Part shown: positions 44,262-51,473 of the stretch, one piece after another
Layout of the letters: each line of letters begins with the position of its first letter
How positions within the stretch are numbered: position 1 is the stretch's first letter
Source: Pseudomonas moraviensis
GTDB taxonomy: Bacteria; Pseudomonadota; Gammaproteobacteria; Pseudomonadales; Pseudomonadaceae
Reading direction: 5' to 3'
DNA: 64,000 nt
Assembly: GCF_900105805.1 (NCBI RefSeq)
Contig: NZ_LT629788.1
Coordinates: 3,968,001-4,032,000 of the forward strand
Notes under the pieces: generated by a model
The model's input: only the letters and a program-made list of their open reading frames with translations
The model's database searches: none
What the model was told of the DNA's origin: nothing
Position numbers and translations under genes: made by a program

Positions 44262-44519
44262 TTAAGCCGCGATTACGCTCACGTAACGACGACCGAAGGC
44301 GCCCTTTACTTCGAACTTGATCACGCCTTCGATTTTAGCGAAGAGAGTGTGATCCTTGCCCATGCCAACGCCGTAGCCAGCGTGGAATTGGGTGCCGCGC
44401 TGACGCACGATGATGTTGCCGGCCTTGATGACCTGGCCGCCATACATCTTCACGCCAAGGCGTTTGGCTTCTGAGTCGCGACCGTTACGGGTACTACCAC
44501 CAGCTTTTTTGTGTGCCAT
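44262..44519 (-). CDS. rpmA: 50S ribosomal protein L27
   Basis: An 85-residue protein whose N-terminus reaches the peptidyl transferase centre. MAHKKAGGSTRNGRDSEAKR and YGGQVIKAGNIIVRQRG are typical. No N-terminal extension for protease cleavage (seen in Firmicutes) is present. It starts 35 bases after rplU and is part of the rplU-rpmA operon. Confidence 0.98.
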   Translation of the reverse strand: MAHKKAGGSTRNGRDSEAKRLGVKMYGGQVIKAGNIIVRQRGTQFHAGYGVGMGKDHTLFAKIEGVIKFEVKGAFGRRYVSVIAA

Positions 44520-44554
44520 GAGTTCAATTCTCCTAGTGAGGAATTAGGCTGTAA

Positions 44555-44866
44555 TTAAGCCTGAATACCGGTGATTTTGATCTCGGTGAACCACTGGCGG
44601 TGGCCCATACGCTTCATGTGGTGCTTACGGCGACGGAACTTGATGATGCGGACTTTATCGTGACGACCTTGGGAGATCACTTCAGCCTTGACGGTTGCGC
44701 CAGCAACAACTGGTGCGCCGATGTTCACGTCGTCGCCATTGGCGACCAGCAGAACGCGATCAAAAGTCACGGATTCGCCAGTAGCGATTTCCAGTTTTTC
44801 GATCTTCAGGTATTCACCTTCAGCGACCTTGTATTGCTTACCGCCGGTAACGATTACTGCGTACAT
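44555..44866 (-). CDS. rplU: 50S ribosomal protein L21
   Basis: A 103-residue protein that binds 23S rRNA. MYAVIVTGGKQYKVAEGEYL at the start and the basic KFRRRKHHMKRMGHRQ near the end are typical. ATG 44866 is chosen; the longer frame upstream is shadow sequence. The leader between promoter and start is about 125 bases. It is divergent from ispB. Confidence 0.97.
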   Translation of the reverse strand: MYAVIVTGGKQYKVAEGEYLKIEKLEIATGESVTFDRVLLVANGDDVNIGAPVVAGATVKAEVISQGRHDKVRIIKFRRRKHHMKRMGHRQWFTEIKITGIQA

Positions 44867-44999
44867 GGTATTTCTCCGATAATCCTGCTCACCCAGCTCT
44901 TTATAAGAAGAGGTATTGGCTGGCATGGCTGCATGGGGCTGGAACGGCCCAAGTGCAATTGCGTAAGGCAGGTGCTGCCCAGGAAGTTCAGGGTGCGCG

Positions 45000-45028
45000 A
45001 TTGTACGCAAGCAATCTGCGTCGCGCAA
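45000..45028 (-). promoter_or_regulatory. Sigma-70 promoter of rplU-rpmA
   Basis: On the minus strand TTGCGC, a 17-base spacer and TACAAT, followed by a GC-rich discriminator CGCGCA typical of ribosomal-protein promoters. Confidence 0.75.
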
Positions 45029-45046
45029 GTGGCCGTCTATCGCGCC

Positions 45047-45075
45047 TTGACAGGTCTGGACGGGGGTCCTAGCAT
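45047..45075 (+). promoter_or_regulatory. Sigma-70 promoter of ispB
   Basis: TTGACA, a 17-base spacer and TAGCAT (4 of 6), 32 bases before the ispB ATG. It lies back to back with the rplU promoter. Confidence 0.6.
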
Positions 45076-45107
45076 GCCGCGCAACCCTTCTGGAGCGACT
45101 CTCGCTG

Positions 45108-46076
45108 ATGCAACCCCAAGCTTTCTACCGCGCGGTGGCGGACGATTTTAGCGCCGTCGACGGCATCATCAAGAAGCAGCTGACGTCTCGAGTGCCGCTG
45201 GTATCGAAAATCGGCGATTACATCACTTCGGCCGGCGGCAAACGCCTGCGTCCTTTATTAGTGTTGCTGTGTGGCAAGGCCCTGGGTCGCGAAGGCGACG
45301 ACATGCGCCTGCTGGCCGCCACCATCGAATTCCTGCACACCGCGACCTTGCTGCATGACGACGTCGTCGACATGTCCGGCATGCGCCGTGGCCGCTCGAC
45401 CGCCAACGCCATGTGGGGCAACGCTCCAAGCGTGCTGGTCGGCGATTTCCTGTATTCGCGCTCGTTCGAAATGATGGTCGAACTGGGCTCGATGCCGGTC
45501 ATGAAGATTCTGTCGCAAGCCACGCGCATCATCGCTGAAGGCGAAGTGTTGCAGCTGTCCAAGGTGCGTGACGCCAGCACCAGCGAAGAAACCTACATGG
45601 AAGTCATCCGCGGCAAGACCGCGATGCTCTTCGAAGCATCGACCCACAGCGCCGCCGCCCTGGCCGGCGCCACCGCCGAGCAGAGCGAAGCCCTGCGCAC
45701 CTTCGGCGATCACCTGGGTGTGGCATTCCAGCTGGTTGATGACCTGCTTGACTACAAAGGCGACGCGGAAACCCTGGGCAAGAACGTCGGTGACGATCTG
45801 GCCGAAGGCAAGCCGACCCTGCCGTTGATCTACACCATGCGCGAAGGCACGGCCGAACAGGCAGCACTCGTGCGTCAGGCGATCCAGAAAGGCGGGATCG
45901 AAGACCTGGAAAGCATCCGCATCGCCGTCGAAGCGTCGGGATCGCTGGAATACACCGCGCAACTGGCCCGCGATTACGTGGCCCGTGCGATCAAGTGCCT
46001 GGAAGCGCTGCCGGCCAGCGAATATCGCGATGCACTGGTTGAACTGAGCGAGTTCGCGGTCGCCCGCACGCACTGA
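45108..46076 (+). CDS. ispB: Octaprenyl diphosphate synthase IspB
   Basis: A 322-residue trans-polyprenyl synthase that makes the ubiquinone side chain. The two aspartate-rich motifs are DDVVD at about residues 84-88 (LLHDDVVDMSGMRRG) and DDLLD at about 212-216 (QLVDDLLDYKGD). Chain length (C40 or C45 in pseudomonads, which make UQ-9) cannot be read with certainty. The SAGGKRLRP start block is intact. It is followed by a REP doublet. Confidence 0.95.
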   Translation: MQPQAFYRAVADDFSAVDGIIKKQLTSRVPLVSKIGDYITSAGGKRLRPLLVLLCGKALGREGDDMRLLAATIEFLHTATLLHDDVVDMSGMRRGRSTANAMWGNAPSVLVGDFLYSRSFEMMVELGSMPVMKILSQATRIIAEGEVLQLSKVRDASTSEETYMEVIRGKTAMLFEASTHSAAALAGATAEQSEALRTFGDHLGVAFQLVDDLLDYKGDAETLGKNVGDDLAEGKPTLPLIYTMREGTAEQAALVRQAIQKGGIEDLESIRIAVEASGSLEYTAQLARDYVARAIKCLEALPASEYRDALVELSEFAVARTH

Positions 46077-46085
46077 TTCATCCCC

Positions 46086-46174
46086 TGTGGGAGCGAGCCT
46101 GCTCGCGAAAGCAATCTGCCAATCGACTCAATGTTGACTGACACAGCGCTTTCGCGAGCAGGCTCGCTCCCACA
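46086..46174. repeat. REP doublet, GTGGGAGCGAGC type
   Basis: An inverted pair with outer ends TGTGGGAGCGAGCC and GGCTCGCTCCCACA between ispB and yjdM. Confidence 0.93.
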
Positions 46175-46257
46175 GTTGTTTCTGCGCTATGCCCTTCGCA
46201 GCCTAAAACCCTATACAATGTGCGCCCTTTAGCCCTCCTGATACCCAAGGAACCTTA

Positions 46258-46599
46258 GTGAGCACGTTGCCACCCTGCCCGAAATGCAATTCCGAATACA
46301 CCTACGAAGACGGCACCCAACTGGTCTGCCCCGAGTGCGCCCACGAGTGGTCTGCCAGCGGCGAAGCCGAAGTGGCGGCCGATGATGCCGTGAGGAAAGA
46401 TTCGGTCGGCAACGTCCTGCAGGACGGCGACACCATCACCGTGATCAAGGATCTCAAGGTCAAGGGCACCTCGCTGGTGGTCAAGGTCGGCACCAAGGTC
46501 AAGAACATCCGCCTGTGCGATGGCGATCACGACATCGACTGCAAGATCGACGGCATCGGCCCGATGAAGCTCAAATCCGAGTTCGTCAGAAAAGTCTGA
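46258..46599 (+). CDS. yjdM: Zinc ribbon protein YjdM (PhnA family)
   Basis: A 113-residue protein. Four cysteines in CPKC and CPEC near the N-terminus (about residues 7-26) form a zinc ribbon, and the C-terminal part (DGDTITVIKDLKVKGTSLVV) is the PhnA/YjdM domain. Despite the old name PhnA, it is not a phosphonoacetate hydrolase; its role is unclear. The start is GTG (GTGAGCACG). A TATACAAT element about 39 bases upstream could be its -10. Confidence 0.93.
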   Translation: MSTLPPCPKCNSEYTYEDGTQLVCPECAHEWSASGEAEVAADDAVRKDSVGNVLQDGDTITVIKDLKVKGTSLVVKVGTKVKNIRLCDGDHDIDCKIDGIGPMKLKSEFVRKV

Positions 46600-46759
46600 G
46601 CCTTGTGTCATCCATCCCGCGCCAGCCGTGGGATGGAGCGTTGCCCTCCCCGCTTCAGCTCAATGAATCCGCGCATGGCCATCAGCCAGCCATTTTGACC
46701 TGACACAACCTTTATCTGGAAAAATCCACGATCCGCCAATAGGCACTTGCTATTTGATG

Positions 46760-46778
46760 AATAAGAATTATTCTCATT
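46760..46778. promoter_or_regulatory. Fur box upstream of the small gene at 46804
   Basis: AATAAGAATTATTCTCATT, on the other strand AATGAGAATAATTCTTATT, is a near-palindrome containing the iron-box core TGAGAATNATTCTCA with one mismatch. It ends 25 bases before the start codon, where Fur binding would block transcription. Confidence 0.75.
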
Positions 46779-46803
46779 GAAACCTTTCAAGGAGATGAGA
46801 CCC

Positions 46804-47061
46804 ATGACTTATTTGATCGACGCCTGGCTGGATCGCCCACACCCGTACCTCAGAATCCTCCATCGGGAAACCGGCGAAGTCTGTGCGGTGCTTGAAGAAG
46901 AAGCCTTGCATGAACTGCAGGATCAAGGTGATCTGGACGTCAGCAGCCTCAATTCCAGCGAGCCGCTGGTGCTCAAGGAGCTGGTGCGCAACCTGTTCCT
47001 GTTCTGCTATGCCCGGGCATTGCGCCCGACCAATGAGCTGCACAACAAGATCGAAATATGA
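46804..47061 (+). CDS. Small protein of unknown function under a Fur box
   Basis: An 85-residue acidic soluble protein with no signal peptide or membrane segment. It starts MTYLIDAWLDRPHPYLRI and contains VCAVLEEEALHELQDQGDL and LVRNLFLFCYARALRP. The ribosome site AAGGAGATGAG is strong. It corresponds by position to P. aeruginosa PA4570 (between yjdM and fklB neighbours). The Fur box suggests expression under iron limitation. No catalytic motif or metal-binding cluster is obvious; the two cysteines are far apart. A stress-adaptor role is only inference. Confidence 0.8.
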   Translation: MTYLIDAWLDRPHPYLRILHRETGEVCAVLEEEALHELQDQGDLDVSSLNSSEPLVLKELVRNLFLFCYARALRPTNELHNKIEI

Positions 47062-47075
47062 AACGCGGTCAAAAC

Positions 47076-47164
47076 TGTAGGAGTGAGCCTGCTCGCGATA
47101 GCGGTGTGTCAGCCAGCCAATCAACAACTGACACATCGCGTTCGCGAGCAGGCTCACTCCTACA
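47076..47164. repeat. REP doublet, TGTAGGAGTGAGC type
   Basis: An inverted pair with outer ends TGTAGGAG and CTCCTACA, lying 15 bases after the small gene and before convergent fklB. Confidence 0.93.
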
Positions 47165-47191
47165 TTGGCCTGCCATCAAGCAGGCTGGGGA

Positions 47192-47809
47192 TTACAGAAC
47201 GTCCAGCAGCTCGACATCGAACACCAGAACGCTGTGCGGCGGGATGCTGCCCACGCCTTGTGCGCCGTAAGCCAGTTCGCTCGGCACGTACAGGCGCCAT
47301 TTGCTGCCGGCGTTCATCAGTTGCAGGGCTTCGGTCCAGCCAGCGATCACGCCGCCAACCGGGAATTCAGCAGGCTGGCCGCGCTCGTAGGAGCTGTCGA
47401 ACACAGTGCCGTCGATCAGCGTGCCGTGGTAGTGCGTGCGCACTTGGTCTTCACGGGTTGGCTTGGCGCCGTCGCCCTGGGTCAGCACTTCGAATTGCAG
47501 GCCGGAAGCCAGGGTGGTGATGCCGTCACGCTTGGCGTTTTCCGCGAGGAAAGCCAGGCCTTCGCCAGCCGCGGCTTCAGCCTTGGCAGCCGCTTCGGCT
47601 TGCATGATTTCGCGGATCACCTTGAAGCTGGCGGACATTTCTTCCTGGCCAACACGGCTTGGCTTGCCGGCGAAAGCGTCGGTCAGACCGGCCAGGATCG
47701 CGTCCAGGCTGACACCCGGTGGCGGGTTGTCGCGCAGCTGGTCGCCGAGTTGACGGCCGATACCGTAGCTGACGCGGGTTTCGTCGGTGGACAGATTTAC
47801 TTCGGACAT
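47192..47809 (-). CDS. fklB: FKBP-type peptidyl-prolyl isomerase FklB
   Basis: A 205-residue isomerase of the FklB/FkpA/Mip group. An N-terminal helical dimerisation region (about residues 1-95, with EETRVSYGIGRQLGDQL-like start and many Ala/Glu heptads) is followed by the FKBP domain (about 105-205) with VRTHYHGTLIDGTVFDSSYE, FPVGGVIAGWTEALQLM and the ligand pocket Tyr/Phe/Asp. No signal peptide is seen from 47809, so it is cytoplasmic as E. coli FklB is. A longer open frame upstream is unconserved. Confidence 0.92.
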   Translation of the reverse strand: MSEVNLSTDETRVSYGIGRQLGDQLRDNPPPGVSLDAILAGLTDAFAGKPSRVGQEEMSASFKVIREIMQAEAAAKAEAAAGEGLAFLAENAKRDGITTLASGLQFEVLTQGDGAKPTREDQVRTHYHGTLIDGTVFDSSYERGQPAEFPVGGVIAGWTEALQLMNAGSKWRLYVPSELAYGAQGVGSIPPHSVLVFDVELLDVL

Positions 47810-47929
47810 GACACTGCTCCGCTGTGCGGACGGCCACAGGACTTGCCGTGCGTGCACAGCGCGTCCCGGCGCGCCCGGAACCAAAAGGGCGAGCAGACTA
47901 GCACAGATACCCCGGGCCTGGGGCCGGCC

Positions 47930-48235
47930 CTACAGCGCCGAGCGCCAGGCGAGCGGCACTTTCAGGCTTTCATTGATGCCACCGCCCAAACCGCACATTT
48001 CGTCGTGCACCGAGGTGTGCACCAGATTGAACGGCAGCACCGGAAACGCATGCAGCATGTCCCGCGCGTGCTCGACGGAACGAAGAGTCAGGGTTTTGCC
48101 CAGCGGATCATGCAGCGGATGAGCCGCCCCGTGCATGCGCGCTTCCAGCAGATAGATCCCGCCTTCCATGGAAATCAGATTCAACTCATCGACCTTGCCG
48201 GCGATGGCATACGCGTTCAACTCTTGCAGGTTCAT
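47930..48235 (-). CDS. Probable DUF6482 family protein
   Basis: A 101-residue protein, MNLQELNAYAIAGKVDELN to LKVPLAWRSAL, soluble and without signal sequence. It contains conserved-looking LISMEGGIYLLEARMHG and VHTSVHDEMCGLG. I recognise the family as a short pseudomonad-restricted protein (DUF6482, PA4573-like), but I am not fully sure of the accession. No function is known. It lies between fklB and yqhA, all on the minus strand; the gap to yqhA holds a terminator. Confidence 0.65.
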   Translation of the reverse strand: MNLQELNAYAIAGKVDELNLISMEGGIYLLEARMHGAAHPLHDPLGKTLTLRSVEHARDMLHAFPVLPFNLVHTSVHDEMCGLGGGINESLKVPLAWRSAL

Positions 48236-48313
48236 GGAAGCACCTCAAACGGTGGAGAATCGCACCATTACAGAGTTAGGCCGCTGCGCTTGAAAGCACA
48301 AGCCACAAACGAA

Positions 48314-48346
48314 ACCGCCCGTCTGTTTCGCAACAGACGGGCGGTT
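48314..48346 (-). terminator. Rho-independent terminator of yqhA
   Basis: ACCGCCCGTCTGTT and AACAGACGGGCGGT form a perfect 14-bp stem with a 4-base loop, 22 bases past yqhA. The following U run is short. Confidence 0.85.
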
Positions 48347-48367
48347 CTTCGTAACTTGAAGGGTTGA

Positions 48368-48856
48368 TCAGTGCTTGGTGACCTTGTCGAGGTAGCCCAT
48401 GGCGAACGCGGACACCACAAATGTCATGTGAATGATCACGTACCACATCAGGTGCTCGGGATCGACATTCTTGGCGTCCATGAAGATACGCAGCAAGTGG
48501 ATCGAGGAAATCGCCACGATCGACGCTGCGACTTTCATCTTCAGCGACGACGAGTCCATGGTGCCCAGCCAGCTGAGCTTCTCTTTGCCTTCGTCGATAT
48601 CCAGTTGCGAGACGAAGTTCTCATAGCCGGAAATCATCACCATCACCAGCAGACCACCCACCAGCGCCATGTCGATCAGCGACAGCAGCACCAGAATCAG
48701 GTCCGATTCGGCCATCGCGAAGACGTTGGGCAGGATATGGATGATTTCCTGGAAGAACTTCAATGCCAGCGCCAGCAAACCGAGGGACAGGCCGATGTAG
48801 ATCGGCGCCAGCAGCCAGCGGGTGGCGTACATTGCATTTTCAATAAAGCGTTCCAT
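48368..48856 (-). CDS. yqhA: UPF0114 membrane protein YqhA (TIGR00645)
   Basis: A 162-residue inner-membrane protein with four membrane segments (about residues 12-35, 52-78, 108-125 and 135-155). The conserved loop MVMISGYENFVSQLDI and the N-terminal RFIENAMYATRWLLAPIYIG match UPF0114. Its role is not known. It is transcribed alone, opposite the lipoprotein gene at 49019. Confidence 0.92.
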   Translation of the reverse strand: MERFIENAMYATRWLLAPIYIGLSLGLLALALKFFQEIIHILPNVFAMAESDLILVLLSLIDMALVGGLLVMVMISGYENFVSQLDIDEGKEKLSWLGTMDSSSLKMKVAASIVAISSIHLLRIFMDAKNVDPEHLMWYVIIHMTFVVSAFAMGYLDKVTKH

Positions 48857-49018
48857 TGAATCTCACACAAGGGGCTGGAAATGGCGGCGAGTATAACAGC
48901 CCGCTGCGACAGCCAGAAACCGCCGGAAAATCCGCCACCTGCGTGTGTGTGTGACAAAGTTTTTCTGCTAGTGTCCAAGGCATTGACAGCCCAATGACAG
49001 TGGACAGGACGCGTGGAA

Positions 49019-50848
49019 ATGGATGTGCGATCAGCCTTGACGACTGCCGGAATCTGCCTTGCCTTGCTCATCGGTGGTTGCTCGCCCGGCGATGAAAAGC
49101 ACGTCGCCAACCTCGACGAAAAGACTGCCGCGTTCGAACAGTCACTGGACACGATCAGCGATCCGAAGCTCAAGGACGCCATCACCGAACTCGGCGGTTC
49201 GCTGCTGTTGCTGGAACGGGCCCGACTCAAGCTCGACGACATCACGCCGCACACCGAATACGGCGCCGACGCCCTCGCCGTGCTCAAGCACTACCCTACC
49301 CCGCAGGCGCTGGTCGATACGTTCATCAACGGCCTGTTCGTGCTGCACAAGGACGCCAGCTCGGATTACCTCACCGACCTGCAACCGGTGTTTCCTTTCA
49401 ACCTGAACATTCCCGGCGGTTTTCTGTTACCGCACGGCATCGAGTGGCACTCGGTGACGCTGAGCAACAAACGCGTGATCGCCTGGCAGCCGGAGTGGTC
49501 GGAAACCGACCCGGGCATTCAGCTCAGCCCGTCCAGCTCCAACGTGACCAACCCCGATGATCTGACGGTGACCTACCCGTTCATCGATGGCCTCAACGTA
49601 GACAAGAAAAGCCTGCCACAACCGGTCAGCCTGCAAGGCCAGGTTGAAGTGATCGCGCCCCGGCGGCTGTACAGCTTCGACCTGACGCAGAAAGACGTCG
49701 GCCAGACCCGCAGCAATGACAACCTCAGCGTTAAACTGCTCAAGCTGGAGAAGAACTACGCCGAGGTCGAAGTCAGCAACAGCCTGCCATTGGCCGCAGA
49801 AGTCGCCGAGGCCCGCATCAATCCGCTCATCGTTCAGGCCCGCGACGCCAGCGGCCAATACCTGGTGCGCGCCGGTTCGATCAACGAGAGCCCGGAGCAG
49901 GTCGAGTTTTATCAGCACCAACTCACCCAGCTACAGAAGCAGAAGAGCTGGAGCGACGCCCTGGAAAAACAGCTCAGCGACGACCAGCAAGCCTTCGAGA
50001 AAGAGCATCCGCGCCGTTACAACAAGGTGTATTTCCACGGTCCGATCGACACACTGGAAGTCAGCGTGCTCGACTTCTCCTCGGCGACAGTGACGCGCAA
50101 ACCGCTGGACCTGCCGGTTCGCACCTTCGATCCGCACACCACGGCCAAAGCCGTGCAGCCGCTTGACCTGCCGGTGGTGGTTTACGACGATCTCGCCGCG
50201 AACTGGCTCAAAGGCGCGGACCTGACCGAAGAACAACTGAAGGCCGGCGTGCGCATTCATCAATCCGTGGAAGAGCCGAGCGCGGCGCGTATCGAGTTTT
50301 CCCACCGCCGCACTTTCAACGACGAACTGCTTGGCGACGAACTCAACCCCGGGGTCAGCCCGGTAACCTTCTTCACGGAAAAACGCGGCGGCAAACTCGA
50401 CGAGCCGATCGAGCTGCCACCCGAGGCGTACCAGGTCGATCCGCTGCAAGCGACGATTACTTATGATCTGAATCTGTTTCCGGAAACCCCGGCGATCGCC
50501 GTGGGCTCGATGCCGCTGTTTCTGGCCACGGTGGCGAAACAATCCTACGACGCGCAGTCATTGCCCAAAGGCCTGGCGATCAAGGACAACACACTGGTGG
50601 TCGACCTGAAAGCCTTCCCGCCCAACGAGTGGCGTTTCTTCGTCAAGGACGACAGCGGCCACTATCTCAAGCAGATTCTCTCGGTCAGCCACGACGCCAG
50701 CACCGAAGGCCCGGCGCTACTCGGCGTGCACTACTTTTACGGTCGCCCGACTCGCGTGGAAACCTATCAGCGCACCGACCTCGCCACCGTGCAATACGGC
50801 TTCGAGGTCAAGCTCGACAAGGCGCCGGTGGACCAGACGGCGCCTTAA
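49019..50848 (+). CDS. Large putative lipoprotein of unknown function
   Basis: A 609-residue protein with a lipoprotein signal (ICLALLIGGC, Cys at about residue 22), followed by Ser-Pro-Gly, so it should be released to the outer membrane or stay in the periplasm. The body has no transmembrane segment and is rich in short beta strands and Asp/Pro turns; a coiled-coil-like helix (LTQLQKQKSWSDALEKQLSD) lies at about 300-320. I recognise no family. ATG 49019 fits a ribosome site AGGA 9 bases before; an in-frame GTG at 49013 is too close. Its stop overlaps the stop of the convergent 106-residue gene by 3 bases. It corresponds by position to a PA4574/4575-region gene. Confidence 0.75.
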   Translation: MDVRSALTTAGICLALLIGGCSPGDEKHVANLDEKTAAFEQSLDTISDPKLKDAITELGGSLLLLERARLKLDDITPHTEYGADALAVLKHYPTPQALVDTFINGLFVLHKDASSDYLTDLQPVFPFNLNIPGGFLLPHGIEWHSVTLSNKRVIAWQPEWSETDPGIQLSPSSSNVTNPDDLTVTYPFIDGLNVDKKSLPQPVSLQGQVEVIAPRRLYSFDLTQKDVGQTRSNDNLSVKLLKLEKNYAEVEVSNSLPLAAEVAEARINPLIVQARDASGQYLVRAGSINESPEQVEFYQHQLTQLQKQKSWSDALEKQLSDDQQAFEKEHPRRYNKVYFHGPIDTLEVSVLDFSSATVTRKPLDLPVRTFDPHTTAKAVQPLDLPVVVYDDLAANWLKGADLTEEQLKAGVRIHQSVEEPSAARIEFSHRRTFNDELLGDELNPGVSPVTFFTEKRGGKLDEPIELPPEAYQVDPLQATITYDLNLFPETPAIAVGSMPLFLATVAKQSYDAQSLPKGLAIKDNTLVVDLKAFPPNEWRFFVKDDSGHYLKQILSVSHDASTEGPALLGVHYFYGRPTRVETYQRTDLATVQYGFEVKLDKAPVDQTAP

Positions 50849-51165
50849 CCGTTAAGGCTGCGCCCACGACCGCCGTTGATCTGCCGCAACTGAGCTTGCA
50901 GGTGCAGGCTCCAGATCTGCGGATCATCGGCGAGTTCGTAGCCATGCAAGGTCAGGCTTTCAACGATGGTGTCGAGAATCGACTCGGCCGCCACCGGGCC
51001 GTGGAACGGGCCCTGGGCTTTGATCGCGGAAGGTTGTTCGCCGGCCATGCCGGCCGCGAAGAGCAGCGTCCACATGCCGTTGTCGCCGGCCAGCGGCTTG
51101 ACGGCGCATTCGATCCGGGTCACCAGACCCAGGCATTGACGGGTGAGACAGAGGTTGCGCGACAT
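50845..51165 (-). CDS. Conserved hypothetical protein, 106 residues
   Basis: A small soluble protein with four cysteines early on (MSRNLCLTRQCLGLVTRIEC), and a later LTLHGYELADDPQIWSLHLQ. No signal peptide or membrane segment. The stop codon overlaps the stop of the convergent lipoprotein gene. A GAGGG purine stretch precedes the start. The family is not recognised. The 200 bases upstream of it contain no other gene. Confidence 0.65.
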   Translation of the reverse strand: MSRNLCLTRQCLGLVTRIECAVKPLAGDNGMWTLLFAAGMAGEQPSAIKAQGPFHGPVAAESILDTIVESLTLHGYELADDPQIWSLHLQAQLRQINGGRGRSLNG

Positions 51166-51366
51166 GGCGGCGACCCTCGGTAAAGCCGGTATTCAGCCCC
51201 ACGGGAGGACTGGCTCGATCCAGTGATACTGTCGATATCCTTGACCTGAGAATAGAAGAAAAGTGTCCCGCGCAAGCCAAATGGAACCAGAAGGCGCCGA
51301 ATGGTCATTGTGTGAAGTTTGGCGCCAGAGTCGTGACGAATTTTCGATGGCTTTACACAAAACAAA

Positions 51367-51456
51367 TGTAGGAGTGAGCCTGCTCGCGATAGCGGTGTGC
51401 CAGGCAACTTATTCGCCGACTGACACTCCGCTATCGCGAGCAGGCTCACTCCTACA
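51367..51456. repeat. REP doublet, TGTAGGAGTGAGC type
   Basis: An inverted pair with outer ends TGTAGGAG and CTCCTACA. It fills much of the 308-base gap before the Lon-family protease gene; the rest of the gap (51166-51366) shows no gene. Confidence 0.93.
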
Positions 51457-51473
51457 GTTTGACCGCGCTTGGT

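Noticed and set aside
51120..51449. Minus-strand frame of 109 codons upstream of the 106-residue gene
   Set aside because: Its start lies inside the REP doublet and it runs into the 5' end of the real gene in another frame, without a ribosome site.
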